Of a stretch of 44,499 bases of DNA, positions 20,209 through 29,002 are shown piece by piece. How positions within the stretch are numbered: position 1 is the stretch's first letter; each line of letters opens with the position of its first letter. The translations under genes and the position numbers were made by a program. The DNA is from Haliscomenobacteraceae bacterium (GTDB lineage Bacteria; Bacteroidota; Bacteroidia; Chitinophagales; Saprospiraceae): assembly GCA_947501115.1 (NCBI GenBank), contig CANMVX010000031.1, positions 1 to 44,499 on the forward strand, written 5' to 3'. The notes under the pieces are model-generated. The model saw only the letters and a list, made by a program, of their open reading frames with translations. It was not told where the DNA came from and made no database searches.

Positions 20209-20546
20209 CCTGACTTCGTCACGATTTATTAGACTATTTTTTATTATTTAGATTATAAATGTGTTATAATTTTTGTGATACCAAAACGGGTATAGCAAGA
20301 CTAAAAAATTTGTTGTTTTTAGCAAAGCTAGTGGTAAACTTTAAATTGCAAGGCATTGATTTAATTGCTGATACAATACTTGCCATTGCCAAAACAATCA
20401 CAAAATTTAAAATAAAACTGCCTTTACAAATCAAATCTATTTATCACATTTTACTTTTAACCAACCAACTCAAACTACCCTACAACGAAAAATTCTGGCA
20501 AAGCATCGAGAAAATTTAAAATGGGCATCGCAAAGGCGAAGTCAGG
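20209..20546. mobile_element. 338 bp insertion-like element at the alaS 3' end
   Basis: The segment opens with CCTGACTTCG (20209-20218) and closes with the exact reverse complement CGAAGTCAGG (20537-20546), giving 10 bp terminal inverted repeats. It is bounded on both sides, without a gap, by 31 bp direct repeats (29/31 identical), one of which is the real alaS end. That is the layout of an inserted element with a duplicated target, or of attL/attR flanking a small integrated segment in a gene 3' end. A 31 bp duplication is long for an ordinary IS. It holds one 86 codon ORF and no transposase. Confidence 0.55.
20259..20519 (+). CDS. Unknown 86 residue protein inside the small element
   Basis: This ORF fills most of the 338 bp element and ends 17 nt before its right inverted repeat. 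The product is rich in Lys, Leu and Ile, with probable helices such as KNLLFLAKLVV and ADTILAIAKTITKF, and contains two Cys near the N-terminus (MCYNFC). I recognise no family and it does not look like a transposase. AT-rich DNA can produce such an ORF by chance, so whether it is translated is open. Confidence 0.3.
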   Translation: MCYNFCDTKTGIARLKNLLFLAKLVVNFKLQGIDLIADTILAIAKTITKFKIKLPLQIKSIYHILLLTNQLKLPYNEKFWQSIEKI

Positions 20547-20577
20547 ATAATAACAGTCATTATTCAAACATATTTTT
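20547..20577 (+). repeat. Right 31 bp direct repeat overlapping alaS 3' end
   Basis: Partner of 20178-20208 (29/31 identical). It starts directly after the right inverted repeat of the element and includes the alaS stop (20560-20562) and its last codons, so the insertion left alaS intact. Confidence 0.75.
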
Positions 20578-23187
20578 TGCGTCAATCAAAACTTTTTCAA
20601 GTCCGGCGATATTTTTTCCGCCTGCGGTAGCAAAAAAGGGCTGTCCACCGCCGCCGCCATCGATATTTTTGGCCAATGTTCTGACAATATTGCCTGCATT
20701 CAATTCTTTATCGTTGCAGATTGATTTACTAATTGAGACAAGAATTTGAGGCTTTTCCTGAATAGTAGCCGTTAAAACAAGGATAACTTTTTCAAGGGTA
20801 TTATCAATCTGGAAGGCCAATTCTTTTAATAACGAGGCATCATTTAGTTCTACATTCTGGATGATAAGCGAATAATTTTCTATTTTATCAGCACTTAGTA
20901 TGAGTTGCTCCCGCAGATGGACAACCTCTAATTGTTGAAATTTCTCAAGTAACTTTTTTTGAGCTTTTCCTTCATCTTGTAATTGATGAATAGCCTTAGC
21001 CGGTGATGGATTTCCTTTAAAAATTTGACGGATGTCTTCTAATTCATTCAATTCCTGTTGAATAAACTTTAAGGCTTCAAATCCGCAAACGGCTTCAATA
21101 CGCCTGATTCCTGCGGCAATGGCACTTTCAGAAACAATCTTAAATAAGCCTATTTCACCTGTTGAAGAAACATGAGTTCCGCCACAAAGCTCCACCGAAT
21201 AGTCTTTATCAAAAGTTATAATTCTTACGGATTCACCATATTTCTCTCCAAAGAGCATCATAGCACCTGATTCCTTTGCTTCGGCCATGGGAACATTTCT
21301 TTTTTCGTCGAGAGAAATATTAGCCTGAATTTTTTCATTTACTAACTTTTCAATCGCTAATATTTCCTCATCACTCACTTTTTGAAAATGTGAGAAGTCG
21401 AACCTTAATTTTAACTCATCAACATCCTGACCTTTCTGAAGCGCGTGTTTTCCTATGATATTGTGAAAAGCTGCGTGCATAAGGTGGGCAGCAGTATGGT
21501 TTTTTGAAATGGCTATTCTTCTGTTTTTATTTATCAATCCACGAACGATTGCAGCGGGATTATCAGGTAATTGATCGACAATATGAAGAATAAGATCATT
21601 TTCTTTTTGGGTATCAATTACTTGAATAGGCTGTTCTCCGATAAACAATAAACCCTGATCTCCTGCTTGCCCGCCACTTTGACCATAAAAAGGCGATTTA
21701 TCAAGAACAATTTGATGTTGTAAGACTTTTTTTATCGAAACAGATCTGTATTTAATAATTTTTGCATCATGGACTTCATTTTCTGTGTAACCAGTAAACT
21801 CAACAGGTTGGTCGGGAAGTAAGTTAACCCAGTCGCCAACTTCTTTTTGAGCATCGGCACGAGATCTGGATTTTTGTTCCAATAAGGCGGCGTCGAAAGC
21901 CAATTCATCGATTTTCCAACCTTTTTCTTCGGCAATAAGACGCGTCAAATCTATGGGGAACCCAAAAGTATCGTATAGTTCAAAGGCATCCACACCTGAG
22001 ATTACGCCGTCATTAACATTAATGTTTTCAAATCTTTTTAGGCCATTTTCCAGCGTATTTAGGAATGAAATTTCTTCCATTTCTATAATTTTTGCTACCT
22101 GAGCTGATTGAGCTATCAGTTCGGGAAAAACATCGTCAAATGCTTTGGCTAATGGGGCAACTAACGTATGTAGAAAAGGAGTTTTAATATTTAAAAAGGA
22201 ATAATAGTACCTAACGGCGCGACGTAAAATTCTTCTTATGACATAACCGGCACCAGAATTAGCGGGCAATTGACCGTCGGCTATGGTAAAACAAATAGCT
22301 CTGATATGGTCAGAAATAACCCTCATTGCTATGTCTTGTTTGGCATCTCGATCATAACTTCCCTTGTATGTGAAACCAGAAGTTTTTTCTATGATAGAAA
22401 TAAAAGGGGTAAAAATATCGGTATCATAAGTAGCTGTTTTACCTTGTAAAACCATACACAAACGCTCAAAACCCATGCCAGTGTCAACGTGCATAGCAGG
22501 AAGTTCAGCCAGGCTGCCATCCGCTTTTCGGTTGAATTGAATGAATACATTATTCCAGATTTCTACCACGCCAGGGTGATCCTTATTAACGAGTTGACTA
22601 CCGTGTAATTGCGCAATTTCTTCTTCCGTTCTTAAATCTACATGAATTTCAGAACATGGGCCACAAGGACCTGTGTCACCCATTTCCCAAAAATTATCTT
22701 TTTTATTGCCAAATAAAATATGATTTTCTGGTAAGTATTTTAGCCATAAGTTTTTGGCTTCCATATCAGCGGGAATATCCTCACCTGCATCACCTTCGAA
22801 AACAGTGGCATACAATTTGGTAGGATTCATCCCATACACCTTGGTCAATAATTCCCAGGACCAGTCAATGGCCTCCTTCTTAAAATAATCACCAATAGAC
22901 CAGTTTCCCAACATTTCGAACATGGTGTGGTGCGTTCCATCATACCCTACATCCTCTAAATCGTTGTGTTTACCGGAGACTCTTAAACATTTTTGGGTGT
23001 CGGCAATTCTTGGATTGTCAGGAATTTTATTGCCCAGAAAGAAATCTTTAAATTGATTCATTCCCGCATTGGTAAACATTAAAGTGGGATCTTCCCGATT
23101 TACTATTGGAGCAGAACCCACAATTTTGTGTTGCTTAGACGCAAAAAAGGTTAAAAAGTGACTCCTTATTTGTCGTGCGGTCATCAT
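20560..23187 (-). CDS. alaS: Alanyl-tRNA synthetase
   Basis: The 875 residue class II synthetase charges tRNA-Ala. The catalytic domain starts at once (MMTARQIRSHFLTFFASKQH) with motif 1 LMFTNAGMNQFKDFFLG and a GDTGPCGPCSEIH block. The editing domain has HTAAHLMHAAF and CGGTH, together giving the HxxxH and CxxxH zinc ligands. The C-terminal domain ends with DGGGGGQPFFATAGG. Length is normal and all domains are present. The final codons lie in a 31 bp sequence duplicated across the small element downstream. It diverges from the M23 peptidase gene, a neighbour pair common in Bacteroidota. Confidence 0.97.
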   Translation of the reverse strand: MMTARQIRSHFLTFFASKQHKIVGSAPIVNREDPTLMFTNAGMNQFKDFFLGNKIPDNPRIADTQKCLRVSGKHNDLEDVGYDGTHHTMFEMLGNWSIGDYFKKEAIDWSWELLTKVYGMNPTKLYATVFEGDAGEDIPADMEAKNLWLKYLPENHILFGNKKDNFWEMGDTGPCGPCSEIHVDLRTEEEIAQLHGSQLVNKDHPGVVEIWNNVFIQFNRKADGSLAELPAMHVDTGMGFERLCMVLQGKTATYDTDIFTPFISIIEKTSGFTYKGSYDRDAKQDIAMRVISDHIRAICFTIADGQLPANSGAGYVIRRILRRAVRYYYSFLNIKTPFLHTLVAPLAKAFDDVFPELIAQSAQVAKIIEMEEISFLNTLENGLKRFENINVNDGVISGVDAFELYDTFGFPIDLTRLIAEEKGWKIDELAFDAALLEQKSRSRADAQKEVGDWVNLLPDQPVEFTGYTENEVHDAKIIKYRSVSIKKVLQHQIVLDKSPFYGQSGGQAGDQGLLFIGEQPIQVIDTQKENDLILHIVDQLPDNPAAIVRGLINKNRRIAISKNHTAAHLMHAAFHNIIGKHALQKGQDVDELKLRFDFSHFQKVSDEEILAIEKLVNEKIQANISLDEKRNVPMAEAKESGAMMLFGEKYGESVRIITFDKDYSVELCGGTHVSSTGEIGLFKIVSESAIAAGIRRIEAVCGFEALKFIQQELNELEDIRQIFKGNPSPAKAIHQLQDEGKAQKKLLEKFQQLEVVHLREQLILSADKIENYSLIIQNVELNDASLLKELAFQIDNTLEKVILVLTATIQEKPQILVSISKSICNDKELNAGNIVRTLAKNIDGGGGGQPFFATAGGKNIAGLEKVLIDAKNMFE

Positions 23188-23511
23188 ATTTTTAAATTTT
23201 TAAGGGAAAAAGGTTGATTATTTACGGAATGGTCTTATATTGTGAAGGAACGGTAAGAATTTACGTTTTACCGGTCGAGTTCAGGTATAAAAACAATCAA
23301 ATATTGCTCAAAGTTATCATTTTTGCGATTATTTACGGTAGGAAACACTCGTAAGATTTAAAAAAAGCCTAAGAAAATTAGGGCTTTTCATTTAGGATAG
23401 CTATTTTAGAGCCGAGCAATTTTTGAGAGACATCCGTTGAATCTAATACCCCCCATTAGGTGTTATGTGCCTGTTTGATTATTCAGGTACGATTTAACAA
23501 CATACCAAATT
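23188..23511. other. 324 bp divergent intergenic region (alaS / M23 peptidase)
   Basis: No gene is visible. On the minus strand CAAAGTTA at 23309-23316 reads as TAACTTTG, a full -7 box match for alaS, but no TTG-type -33 box lies 19-21 nt further upstream. An imperfect hairpin (AAAAGCCTAA near 23364 against TTAGGGCTTTT near 23379, with a bulge) lies in the middle. It resembles a terminator but no gene ends near it. The region must hold promoters for both divergent genes. Confidence 0.5.
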
Positions 23512-24492
23512 ATGAAAAAGGAAAAATTCTTCTTTGATGCCAATTTACTTCGTTATGAACGAATAGAGGAATCTCTAAAGAGCAAGTTCGTGCGCTTCTT
23601 CTCCGTAGTAAGTGCTGTATTAACAACGGCGTTGTTGTTAACCGTTTTTTTACATAAATATTTACCCTCTCCTCAAGAGAAATCTCTCCTTTCTGAAATC
23701 GATGTGATGGAAGTTGAATATCAACGATTGGTAGATGAAATGGAGCGTATGGAAAAGGTTTTAGGTAATGTCCAAAAAAGAGATTCTTATACCTATAGAA
23801 GTTTATTCGGTCTCGATCCTATCGATAATAATGTTTGGAGAGGAGGTATTGGAGGTCACAATGAATATGAAAATTTTGAGCAGTATAAAAAAGTAGGGGG
23901 GACTATCATTGAAACTCAAAAGCGTTTAAGAAGACTAAAACATTCCCTGGTTATCCAATCGAAATCGTTGGATACTATTATGAATTATGCCAAAAAAGAA
24001 GAGAAATTCCTCGCTTCTCGTCCATCTATAAAACCTGTCAGATCAGATAAATTAGCAAAAGGGGTTAATTTTTTATCGGGCTTCGGCTATAGAATTCATC
24101 CGATATTTAAAGTTAAAAAGATGCATTACGGTATTGATTTTACCGCTCCTAAAGGTACTGCTATCCAGGCAACTGGTTCGGGTAGGGTAGTAAAAGCAAC
24201 CAGGAATGCAGGTTTTGGAAATCATATTGTTATAGATCATGGATTTGGATACCAAACTATTTATGCGCATTTGTCTAAAATTAATATCAGACAAGGTGAC
24301 CAGGTTGTGAGAGGGCAATTGATTGGAACGGTTGGTAGTAGCGGTATTTCAACAGCGCCTCATTGCCATTATGAGGTTCATGTAAATGGAAAACCAGTAA
24401 ATCCGATTTCTTATTGTCTGGATGGTCTCTCTGTTCAGGAATATAAAGAATTGGTTACTTTAGCTGGTCAGGTTGTTCAATCCTTAGATTAA
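23512..24492 (+). CDS. M23 family metallopeptidase (murein hydrolase)
   Basis: The 326 residue protein has a short cytoplasmic N-terminus, one transmembrane helix (about residues 30-50), a helical/coiled-coil stalk (about 60-170), and a C-terminal LytM/M23 domain. The zinc site is visible as MHYGID (His and Asp) and APHCHYEVH (the HxH pair, with Cys in the middle instead of the usual Leu). It also shows SGFGYRIHP and GNHIVIDHG, as in the family. It should cleave peptidoglycan cross-links or activate amidases at the cell envelope. All ligands seem present, so it is probably active and not a degenerate regulator. Confidence 0.88.
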   Translation: MKKEKFFFDANLLRYERIEESLKSKFVRFFSVVSAVLTTALLLTVFLHKYLPSPQEKSLLSEIDVMEVEYQRLVDEMERMEKVLGNVQKRDSYTYRSLFGLDPIDNNVWRGGIGGHNEYENFEQYKKVGGTIIETQKRLRRLKHSLVIQSKSLDTIMNYAKKEEKFLASRPSIKPVRSDKLAKGVNFLSGFGYRIHPIFKVKKMHYGIDFTAPKGTAIQATGSGRVVKATRNAGFGNHIVIDHGFGYQTIYAHLSKINIRQGDQVVRGQLIGTVGSSGISTAPHCHYEVHVNGKPVNPISYCLDGLSVQEYKELVTLAGQVVQSLD

Positions 24493-24511
24493 ATTATCTT
24501 CTTTACTGCTT

Positions 24512-25618
24512 ATGAATAGCAACAAGGAGGTTGTTGATTGTCCAAACTGCGGTGTATCATTTAGTCCCGCAGATAAATTTTGTACAAATTGTGGCCAAAA
24601 GGCATCCTTACCCGGTTTATCATTAATATCTATTATTAAAGAATATATTGATATTGTATTCAATTTTGAATACAGGTTGTGGATATCATTTTTTCATCTA
24701 TTTATTCCTGGTAAACTTTCCAACCAATTCTTTGATGGAAAGAGACAAAAATACCTGAGTCCTCTCAGGATTTTCCTCATTTTTGGATTGATTCATTTTA
24801 CTTTATTTGGCAATTGGGCGAATAACAAGTTTGATAAACAACTTACCTCCATTGAAAAAAATGTGCAGGAAAATGCATTTAAAGAACAGTTTTTTAATAA
24901 AATAAATTCTCTTCCCAATTATATTTTTGAAGGGGAAGGTTTGGACACCAACCAAACAATGGCTGTCAAAGCAAAATTATTTAAGGAACTAACCATCGAT
25001 TCTTTATATATCCCCAATCAAAATAATGACATTATTGCTACAGATTCTCTTCCTAATACTTACCAAATTTTAGTAATAGAGAATTTCAATGGAAAATGGG
25101 AAGTCAAATCATTGCCATTAACTTTTACAGACATTTATAATCTGGATGATGAAAATATAATCAAGAAAGCAAATATTAAAACTAAATTTGGGAAATGGCA
25201 AGTAAAACAAGAAATTAAGTTGCAGAAGGAAATTAAGAATTTTACTTTATTTGTAACAGGCCAATTAATTTGGATGGTCATTTTTTCAATGCTATTTATT
25301 TCTTTTTTTCAAAAAATCCTTTATTTCAGATTACCTTTTTTTTACGCTCATCATTTAATTTACAATCTACATTTTCATGCCTTTTCATTTTTAACAATGA
25401 GTATTTTTATGATGGGGAATAATAATGAGATAATCCTTAAGAATTTCAATTTTTTTATAATGGTTATTTTACTTTACCAGCTATTCGCCATAAAGAACAT
25501 ATTCAAGCAAGGATGGATTAAAACTATTTTTAAGGTACTGTTAATTGATGGTTTTTATTTGGTAATATCTGTAAGTATATTGCTTATTACTGTAATCATA
25601 AGTATGTTAATGTTTTAA
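24512..25618 (+). CDS. Zinc-ribbon membrane protein (DUF3667-like)
   Basis: The 368 residue protein begins with a zinc ribbon (CPNCGVSF, then FCTNCGQKA, residues 10-32). A segment with EYRLWISFFHLFIPGKLSNQF and KYLSPLRIFLIFGLIHFTLF follows, then a soluble loop (about 110-245) and four or so C-terminal transmembrane helices. The ribbon plus GK...YxSPxRxFL pattern matches the DUF3667 family of Bacteroidota, whose function is unknown. It starts 19 nt after the M23 gene and is probably in the same transcript. Confidence 0.75.
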   Translation: MNSNKEVVDCPNCGVSFSPADKFCTNCGQKASLPGLSLISIIKEYIDIVFNFEYRLWISFFHLFIPGKLSNQFFDGKRQKYLSPLRIFLIFGLIHFTLFGNWANNKFDKQLTSIEKNVQENAFKEQFFNKINSLPNYIFEGEGLDTNQTMAVKAKLFKELTIDSLYIPNQNNDIIATDSLPNTYQILVIENFNGKWEVKSLPLTFTDIYNLDDENIIKKANIKTKFGKWQVKQEIKLQKEIKNFTLFVTGQLIWMVIFSMLFISFFQKILYFRLPFFYAHHLIYNLHFHAFSFLTMSIFMMGNNNEIILKNFNFFIMVILLYQLFAIKNIFKQGWIKTIFKVLLIDGFYLVISVSILLITVIISMLMF

Positions 25619-25619
25619 T

Positions 25620-25648
25620 AAAAAGGGTAATCAAAAAATTGATTACCC
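25620..25648 (-). terminator. Terminator for the GNAT gene (minus strand)
   Basis: GGGTAATCAA (25625-25634) pairs perfectly with TTGATTACCC (25639-25648) around an AAAA loop. Read on the minus strand the hairpin is followed by a T tract (the A run at 25620-25624), so it ends minus-strand transcription about 96 nt after the GNAT stop. On the plus strand it has no T tract but may still help end the gene before it. Confidence 0.7.
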
Positions 25649-25744
25649 CCCACACTATGAAACACTAAAAAAAACTAATTTCGAATTTAATATCGCAAAT
25701 CTAATGTGTTTATTGCTATAATTCAACTATTTAAATAAAAAAAA

Positions 25745-26206
25745 TCAAAAATCCTTGCTTTTATTAAAAAAAACTTTACAGTTCCACCAGTTTCTTTCTA
25801 TAATAGCATTATTCTGCGTATAAAATTGAATAGCCGGTTCGTTCCAATCCAAAACCTGCCATTTTGCTAACATACAATTTTTGTCTTTTGCGTCTTGAAT
25901 AAATGCGTCATAAAGTGATTTACCGATGCCCCTACCTCTAAATTTTTCATTGACAACGAAATCTTCTAAATACATCATTTTACCCTTCCAGGTGGAATAG
26001 GTCAGATAATAGAGAACCATGCCAACAATTTCTCCATTTACATCAGCTACAATAGACTGAAATACATTTTCTGCAAAATCATTTTCGTACATTGCTAAAG
26101 TCGCCGTAAATTCATTCTCCTCTTTTTCATAAATAGCCAATTCTCTGACCAGGTTATGAATAAATGGAAGATCTTTGTGGGTTGCTGCTCTAATAATTAC
26201 AGACAT
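25745..26206 (-). CDS. GNAT-family N-acetyltransferase (diamine acetyltransferase-like)
   Basis: The 153 residue single-domain GNAT protein has the acetyl-CoA loop RGRGIGKSLYDAF (about residues 90-102), a preceding LEDFVVNEKFRG strand, and WQVLDWNEPAIQFYTQNNA near 117-135. These match the SSAT-like branch (spermidine/spermine or thialysine acetyltransferases), where WxVLxWNxxAIxFY is typical. It should transfer acetyl from acetyl-CoA to a small amine in the cytoplasm; the true substrate cannot be read from sequence. It stands alone with its own terminator. Confidence 0.85.
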   Translation of the reverse strand: MSVIIRAATHKDLPFIHNLVRELAIYEKEENEFTATLAMYENDFAENVFQSIVADVNGEIVGMVLYYLTYSTWKGKMMYLEDFVVNEKFRGRGIGKSLYDAFIQDAKDKNCMLAKWQVLDWNEPAIQFYTQNNAIIERNWWNCKVFFNKSKDF

Positions 26207-26286
26207 AGTGTTTTTTTTTATACTTTAGCTAATCTAATTTATTTTCTTGGTTTTAATCTGTTTATTATTCCATTAATTTTCCAAAA

Positions 26287-28008
26287 ATGAGCGTTATGCG
26301 TACTTTAATCCATTTTTCGGTTTTTATATTTTTTTTCGCATTCCTTTGGAGTTGTAAAAAAGAAAGTACCTATGCCGATGTTATTTTTGTCAATGGTAAT
26401 ATTTATACCGTTGATTCTTTGATGCCATCGGCCTCAGCCATAGCTGTAAGCAATCAAAGAATTATTGGTTTGGGAGACAAAAATATAATTGATAAATTTA
26501 AAAATGCGGATACAAAGATTATTGATCTCGAAAATTCTTTTGTTATGCCTGGCTTTATTGAGGGACATGGTCATTTTGGTGGATTTGGAGAAGGGCTTCA
26601 AAATCTTAACTTCTTACATTCCAAATCATGGGATGATGTAATTAAGTTGGTGGAGGAAAAGGTAAAAACAGCTAAGCCGGGCGAATGGATAGTTGGTCGT
26701 GGCTGGCATCAGGAAAAATGGGATAAAATTCCATTGAATAATGTTCTTGGCTATCCTTTTCATGATGAGTTAAGTGCTATTTCTCCGAATAATCCTGTCC
26801 TTTTGAGACATGCGAGCGGTCACGCAGTCTTCGCCAATGAAAGAGCAATGAAGGAAGCGGGTATCTCAAAGGAATCACCAAATCCTTTAGGCGGAGAGAT
26901 TGTCAGGGATTTAGATGGTGAAGCTATTGGTGTTTTCGAAGAAAGGGCCATGAATCTGGTTTCTGCTTCTTACCAGGAGTATTTAAAGTCTTTAGAACCT
27001 GAACGTCAAAAGAAAATTTGGTTTGAAGGGCTGGAATTAGCGCAAAAGGAATGTTTGAAAAATGGGATTACTTCTTTTCAAGACGCGGGAACAAAATTTA
27101 AAGAGCTTCAATGGTTGAGAGAATGGGCCGAGTCAGGAAATATGGATATTCGACTTTGGGCCATGATTAGAGAGAGTTATGATGATATGGATGGGAAATT
27201 AAACGGTTTTCCCTGGTTAAACCTAGGCGATTATCATTTTACCGTTAGGGCTATTAAATCGGAAGTTGATGGCGCATTAGGCGCTTTTGGTGCCTGGTTA
27301 CTTAAACCTTATGCTGATAAGTATGGTTTTTCAGGGCAAAATACCACCCCACTGGAAGAAGTAGATAAAATAGCCAATCTGGCCGCTAAACACCAATTAC
27401 AATTTTGTGTTCATGCCATTGGAGATAAAGCAAATAAGGAAGTATTGGATATTTTTGAACAGAAAATTATTCAAATGAAGGGTAAAGAATCGCCCCGATG
27501 GAGAATGGAGCATGCACAACATCTCGATACATTAGATATACCACGATTTAAAAAATGGGGGATTATTGCTTCCATGCAAGGCATTCACTGTACATCTGAT
27601 GCCCCCTTTGTTGTAAAACGTCTTGGGGTGGAGCGTTCTCGAACCGGTGCTTATCCCTGGCGTTCCCTTATTGATAACGGTGCTTTAATTGCAAATGGTA
27701 CCGATGTGCCCGTTGAGGAGATTGATCCTATTGCTTGTTTTTATGCTTCAGTTACCAGAAAAAGAGCGGATACCGGTTTTGAATTTTTTCCAGAACAGCG
27801 CATGACCAGAAAAGAAGCTATTTCTTCCTACACCCTTTGGAATGCGTTTGCCGCATTTGAGGAAAATGATAAAGGTTCTTTATCTATTGGAAAATTAGCT
27901 GATATGGTGGTCCTTTCAAATAATTTACTCACCTGTTCTGATGAAGATATTCTTAATACAAAGGTTTTAATGACCATCGTTGGTGGGGAAATAAAATATC
28001 GTAAATAA
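26287..28008 (+). CDS. YtcJ-like amidohydrolase, probable lipoprotein
   Basis: The 573 residue protein belongs to the amidohydrolase 3 (YtcJ/exoenzyme) branch. It starts with a hydrophobic stretch ending in LWSC, a plausible lipobox (Cys near residue 23), so it may be membrane-anchored. Metal-site motifs are present: FIEGHGHFGG (HxH, about residue 94), the long insert GRGWHQEKW, CVHAIGDKAN, MEHAQHLD and GTDVPVEEIDP near the C-terminus. It hydrolyses an amide or cyclic amide of unknown identity. An alternative ATG lies at 26296. Its stop is followed without any gap by the bshB1 ATG, so translation is probably coupled. Confidence 0.85.
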   Translation: MSVMRTLIHFSVFIFFFAFLWSCKKESTYADVIFVNGNIYTVDSLMPSASAIAVSNQRIIGLGDKNIIDKFKNADTKIIDLENSFVMPGFIEGHGHFGGFGEGLQNLNFLHSKSWDDVIKLVEEKVKTAKPGEWIVGRGWHQEKWDKIPLNNVLGYPFHDELSAISPNNPVLLRHASGHAVFANERAMKEAGISKESPNPLGGEIVRDLDGEAIGVFEERAMNLVSASYQEYLKSLEPERQKKIWFEGLELAQKECLKNGITSFQDAGTKFKELQWLREWAESGNMDIRLWAMIRESYDDMDGKLNGFPWLNLGDYHFTVRAIKSEVDGALGAFGAWLLKPYADKYGFSGQNTTPLEEVDKIANLAAKHQLQFCVHAIGDKANKEVLDIFEQKIIQMKGKESPRWRMEHAQHLDTLDIPRFKKWGIIASMQGIHCTSDAPFVVKRLGVERSRTGAYPWRSLIDNGALIANGTDVPVEEIDPIACFYASVTRKRADTGFEFFPEQRMTRKEAISSYTLWNAFAAFEENDKGSLSIGKLADMVVLSNNLLTCSDEDILNTKVLMTIVGGEIKYRK

Positions 28009-28740
28009 ATGGAAATGATTGATATTCTTGCTTTTGGTGTTCATCCCGATGATGTAGAACTCGGTTGTAGTGGGACTTTATTGAAACATATTGCCATGGG
28101 ATTCAAGGTCGGTCTTGTGGATCTAACCCGTGGAGAACTCGGGACAAGAGGAACGGCTGATATCAGGACAGTGGAGGCGCTCAATGCTATGAAAAAAATG
28201 GGGGCCCAATTCAGACATAACCTGGATATGGCCGATGGCTTTTTTCAGGATAATAAAGAAAATCAGCTAAAGTTGATTGAAGTTATTCGACGTTTCAGGC
28301 CCAAAATGGTTTTGCTAAATGCCGTGCATGATCGACATCCTGATCATGGTAGGGCCGCAAAAATGGTTGCCGATGCTTGTTTTTATTCCGGACTAGCTAA
28401 AATATCTACCTCCTTTGATGCTAAAGAACAATTAGCATGGAGACCAGCCAATGTATATCACTATATCCAGGATCGTAATCTTAAGGCCGACTTTGTCGTG
28501 GATATAAGTGATTTTATGGAGGAGAAATTAAATCTGGTGAAAACTTTTACCTCTCAGTTTTATTTGCCCGCATCGCTGGAATACAAAAAGGAAATGGAAA
28601 CCCCCATTTCCGGTCCTGATTTTCTGGAATTTTTAACGGCTAAAGCCAGAAGTTATGGCCGTGAGGCTGGCTTTACTTTTGCGGAAGGCTTTACATGCAT
28701 AAGAACCCCGGGAATTCAAAATCTATTTGATCTTAGCTGA
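28009..28740 (+). CDS. bshB1: Bacillithiol biosynthesis deacetylase BshB1
   Basis: The 243 residue PIG-L/LmbE family protein has the N-terminal zinc motif HPDD (H12, D15) in AFGVHPDDVELGCSGTL and the second motif DRHPDHGRA near residue 109. The segments TRGELGTRGT, FRPKMVLL and FVVDISDFMEEKLN are as in BshB1. It removes acetyl from GlcNAc-malate to give GlcN-malate, the middle step of bacillithiol synthesis in the cytoplasm. bshA and bshC are not in the window. It begins on the base after the amidohydrolase stop codon. Confidence 0.88.
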   Translation: MEMIDILAFGVHPDDVELGCSGTLLKHIAMGFKVGLVDLTRGELGTRGTADIRTVEALNAMKKMGAQFRHNLDMADGFFQDNKENQLKLIEVIRRFRPKMVLLNAVHDRHPDHGRAAKMVADACFYSGLAKISTSFDAKEQLAWRPANVYHYIQDRNLKADFVVDISDFMEEKLNLVKTFTSQFYLPASLEYKKEMETPISGPDFLEFLTAKARSYGREAGFTFAEGFTCIRTPGIQNLFDLS

Positions 28741-28752
28741 TTGTTATTTCAA

Positions 28753-28923
28753 ACATCCCCGCTCGTCTCTGCGAAACACTGCGCAGAACCCTGCAAACAC
28801 CGCGTCAAAACCGTCCCTATTAGCACATCCACGCTAGTACATCCCCGCTCGCCCCTGCGAAACACTGCGCAGAACCCTGCAAACACTGCGTCAAAACCGT
28901 CCCTATTTGCACATTTCCGCTCG
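28753..28923. repeat. GC-rich tandem 72 bp repeat after bshB1
   Basis: Two 72 bp copies (28753-28824 and 28839-28910) differ at 4 positions. Each is followed by a partial third start, so the 13 bp motif ACATCCCCGCTCG occurs four times (28753, 28825, 28839, 28911; two copies have two changes). Within the unit CTGCGAAACACTGCG and CTGCAAACACTGCG are themselves near-repeats. The DNA is clearly richer in GC than its surroundings. It fills most of the 262 bp between the convergent bshB1 and M42 genes. ORFs across it are by-products of the repeat. Confidence 0.85.
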
Positions 28924-29002
28924 CAAATACCCGCTTCCCCTGCCATCACAAAGGTTTATTAGCCCAAAGTATAAAGTAGCATAAAAAAGAGGCTATCTTT
29001 TC

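Noticed and set aside
28753-28923. CRISPR array
   Set aside because: Only two 72 bp units with a 14 bp gap, no 25-40 bp repeats with unique spacers, and no cas genes in the window.
28741-28962. ORFs of 73 (+) and 66 (-) codons after bshB1
   Set aside because: Both are products of the GC-rich tandem repeat and look like no protein.
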